Origin: an uncultured Clostridia bacterium
GTDB taxonomy: Bacteria > Bacillota > Clostridia > TANB77 > CAG-508
Direction of reading: 5' to 3'
NCBI GenBank assembly: GCA_944393565.1
Contig: CALYAM010000001.1
Coordinates: 122,204-186,203, forward strand
Length of the DNA stretch: 64,000 bases
A model generated the notes under the pieces. The model had not been told where the DNA came from. It did not search any database and was given only the letters and a program-made list of their open reading frames with translations. The translations under genes were made by a program, and so were the position numbers. Every line of letters starts with the position of its first letter. The first letter of the stretch is position 1. Shown here one piece after another: positions 63,729 to 64,000 of the stretch.

Positions 63729-64000
63729 AATTTTACTAAAAAAATATTTGAAAATAATTCTAATTACCTCAATATGTATATTAAGCTTATTCTCAATAAT
63801 GAAAATATATGAATATAAAACATATACAAATGTTTTTAATAAAAAAATAGATATGATTGTAAGCATGATAAAAGAGAAATATCCAAATATAACAAATACA
63901 GACATAATGGATATTATAAATAGCAAAGAAAATACTTCAAATGGATTTTTGGAACAGTATGGAATTGATTTGGATAAAGATTCAGTACTTTTGAAAAACG
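63718..64000 (+). CDS. Sensor histidine kinase, N-terminal part (cut by window edge)
   Basis: An ATG overlapping the response-regulator stop opens a frame that runs off the right edge: 94 codons are visible. A membrane helix (about residues 8-28) is followed by the start of an extracytoplasmic sensor region. The kinase domain is outside the window. The call rests on position after an OmpR regulator and topology. Confidence 0.75.
   Translation, partial: MKNKILLKKYLKIILITSICILSLFSIMKIYEYKTYTNVFNKKIDMIVSMIKEKYPNITNTDIMDIINSKENTSNGFLEQYGIDLDKDSVLLKN

Noticed and set aside
1-64000. CRISPR arrays, prophage, transposase or rRNA genes
   Set aside because: No regularly spaced repeats, phage structural genes, transposase motifs or rRNA sequence were seen. 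The Xer-type recombinase has no island around it.

Overview
The window is a 64 kb chromosomal stretch of a very AT-rich, anaerobic, endospore-forming member of the Clostridia (Bacillota). Evidence for this is the low GC content, AGGAGG-type ribosome sites, spore genes (ytfJ/gerW, a DacF-type carboxypeptidase, sleB, spoVFB), oxygen-sensitive enzymes (NrdD/NrdG, formate-tetrahydrofolate ligase) and acetate fermentation genes (pta, two ackA). No species can be named from sequence alone.

Layout. 1-4 kb: scpA (cut by the left edge), ytfI/ytfJ, then reverse-strand dacF and a VanW-like lipoprotein. 4-11 kb: a small membrane protein, rpmE, miaB, mutS and reverse-strand asnB. 11-22 kb: a dense housekeeping run (rsmE, yicC, remA, rpoZ, gmk, priA, def, fmt), an Asp23/AmaP/DUF2273 envelope-stress cluster, then nusB-xseA-xseB and a DUF212 protein. 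22-33 kb: fhs, sleB, a membrane-anchored XRE regulator, tsaC, a broken SUMF1-like cassette, an ABC exporter pair, ogt-tag alkylation repair, a DUF362 protein and a Crp-like regulator. 33-43 kb: nrdD-nrdG, hemolysin III, polA, a lytic transglycosylase, an acyl-CoA synthetase and galE. 43-50 kb: a second SUMF1-like cassette, rpmF, der, plsY, gpsA, dtd, a lipoprotein, rnpB and tRNA-Leu(GAG). 50-56 kb: pta-ackA, two small genes of foreign appearance, a second ackA, spoVFB and a Xer-type recombinase. 56-64 kb: an HMA metal-binding protein, two membrane proteins, and an ABC-FtsX exporter with its two-component system, cut by the right edge.

Main discovery candidate. Six unrelated genes (mutS, asnB, xseA, the lytic transglycosylase, dtd, spoVFB) are each split by a +1 frame break. 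In every one the break coincides with an in-frame CGG codon. Skipping the C, so that the ribosome reads GGN (Gly), restores a full-length protein of normal family size, and in at least five of the six the Gly lies where the family expects it. My scan by eye of both strands found only eight in-frame CGG codons in all the genes. Six are these break points. The other two lie near the 5' ends of two small, atypical neighbouring genes. Random sequencing error or gene decay does not explain this. It suggests that CGG is not read as Arg in this organism and instead triggers an efficient +1 shift, or is read as a CGGN quadruplet for Gly. Other points of interest are a 60-nt identical hairpin in front of both SUMF1-like cassettes, a perfect palindrome overlapping the rpmE stop codon, an in-frame Tag-ferredoxin fusion with an internal ribosome site, and a probable non-ATG start for nrdG.
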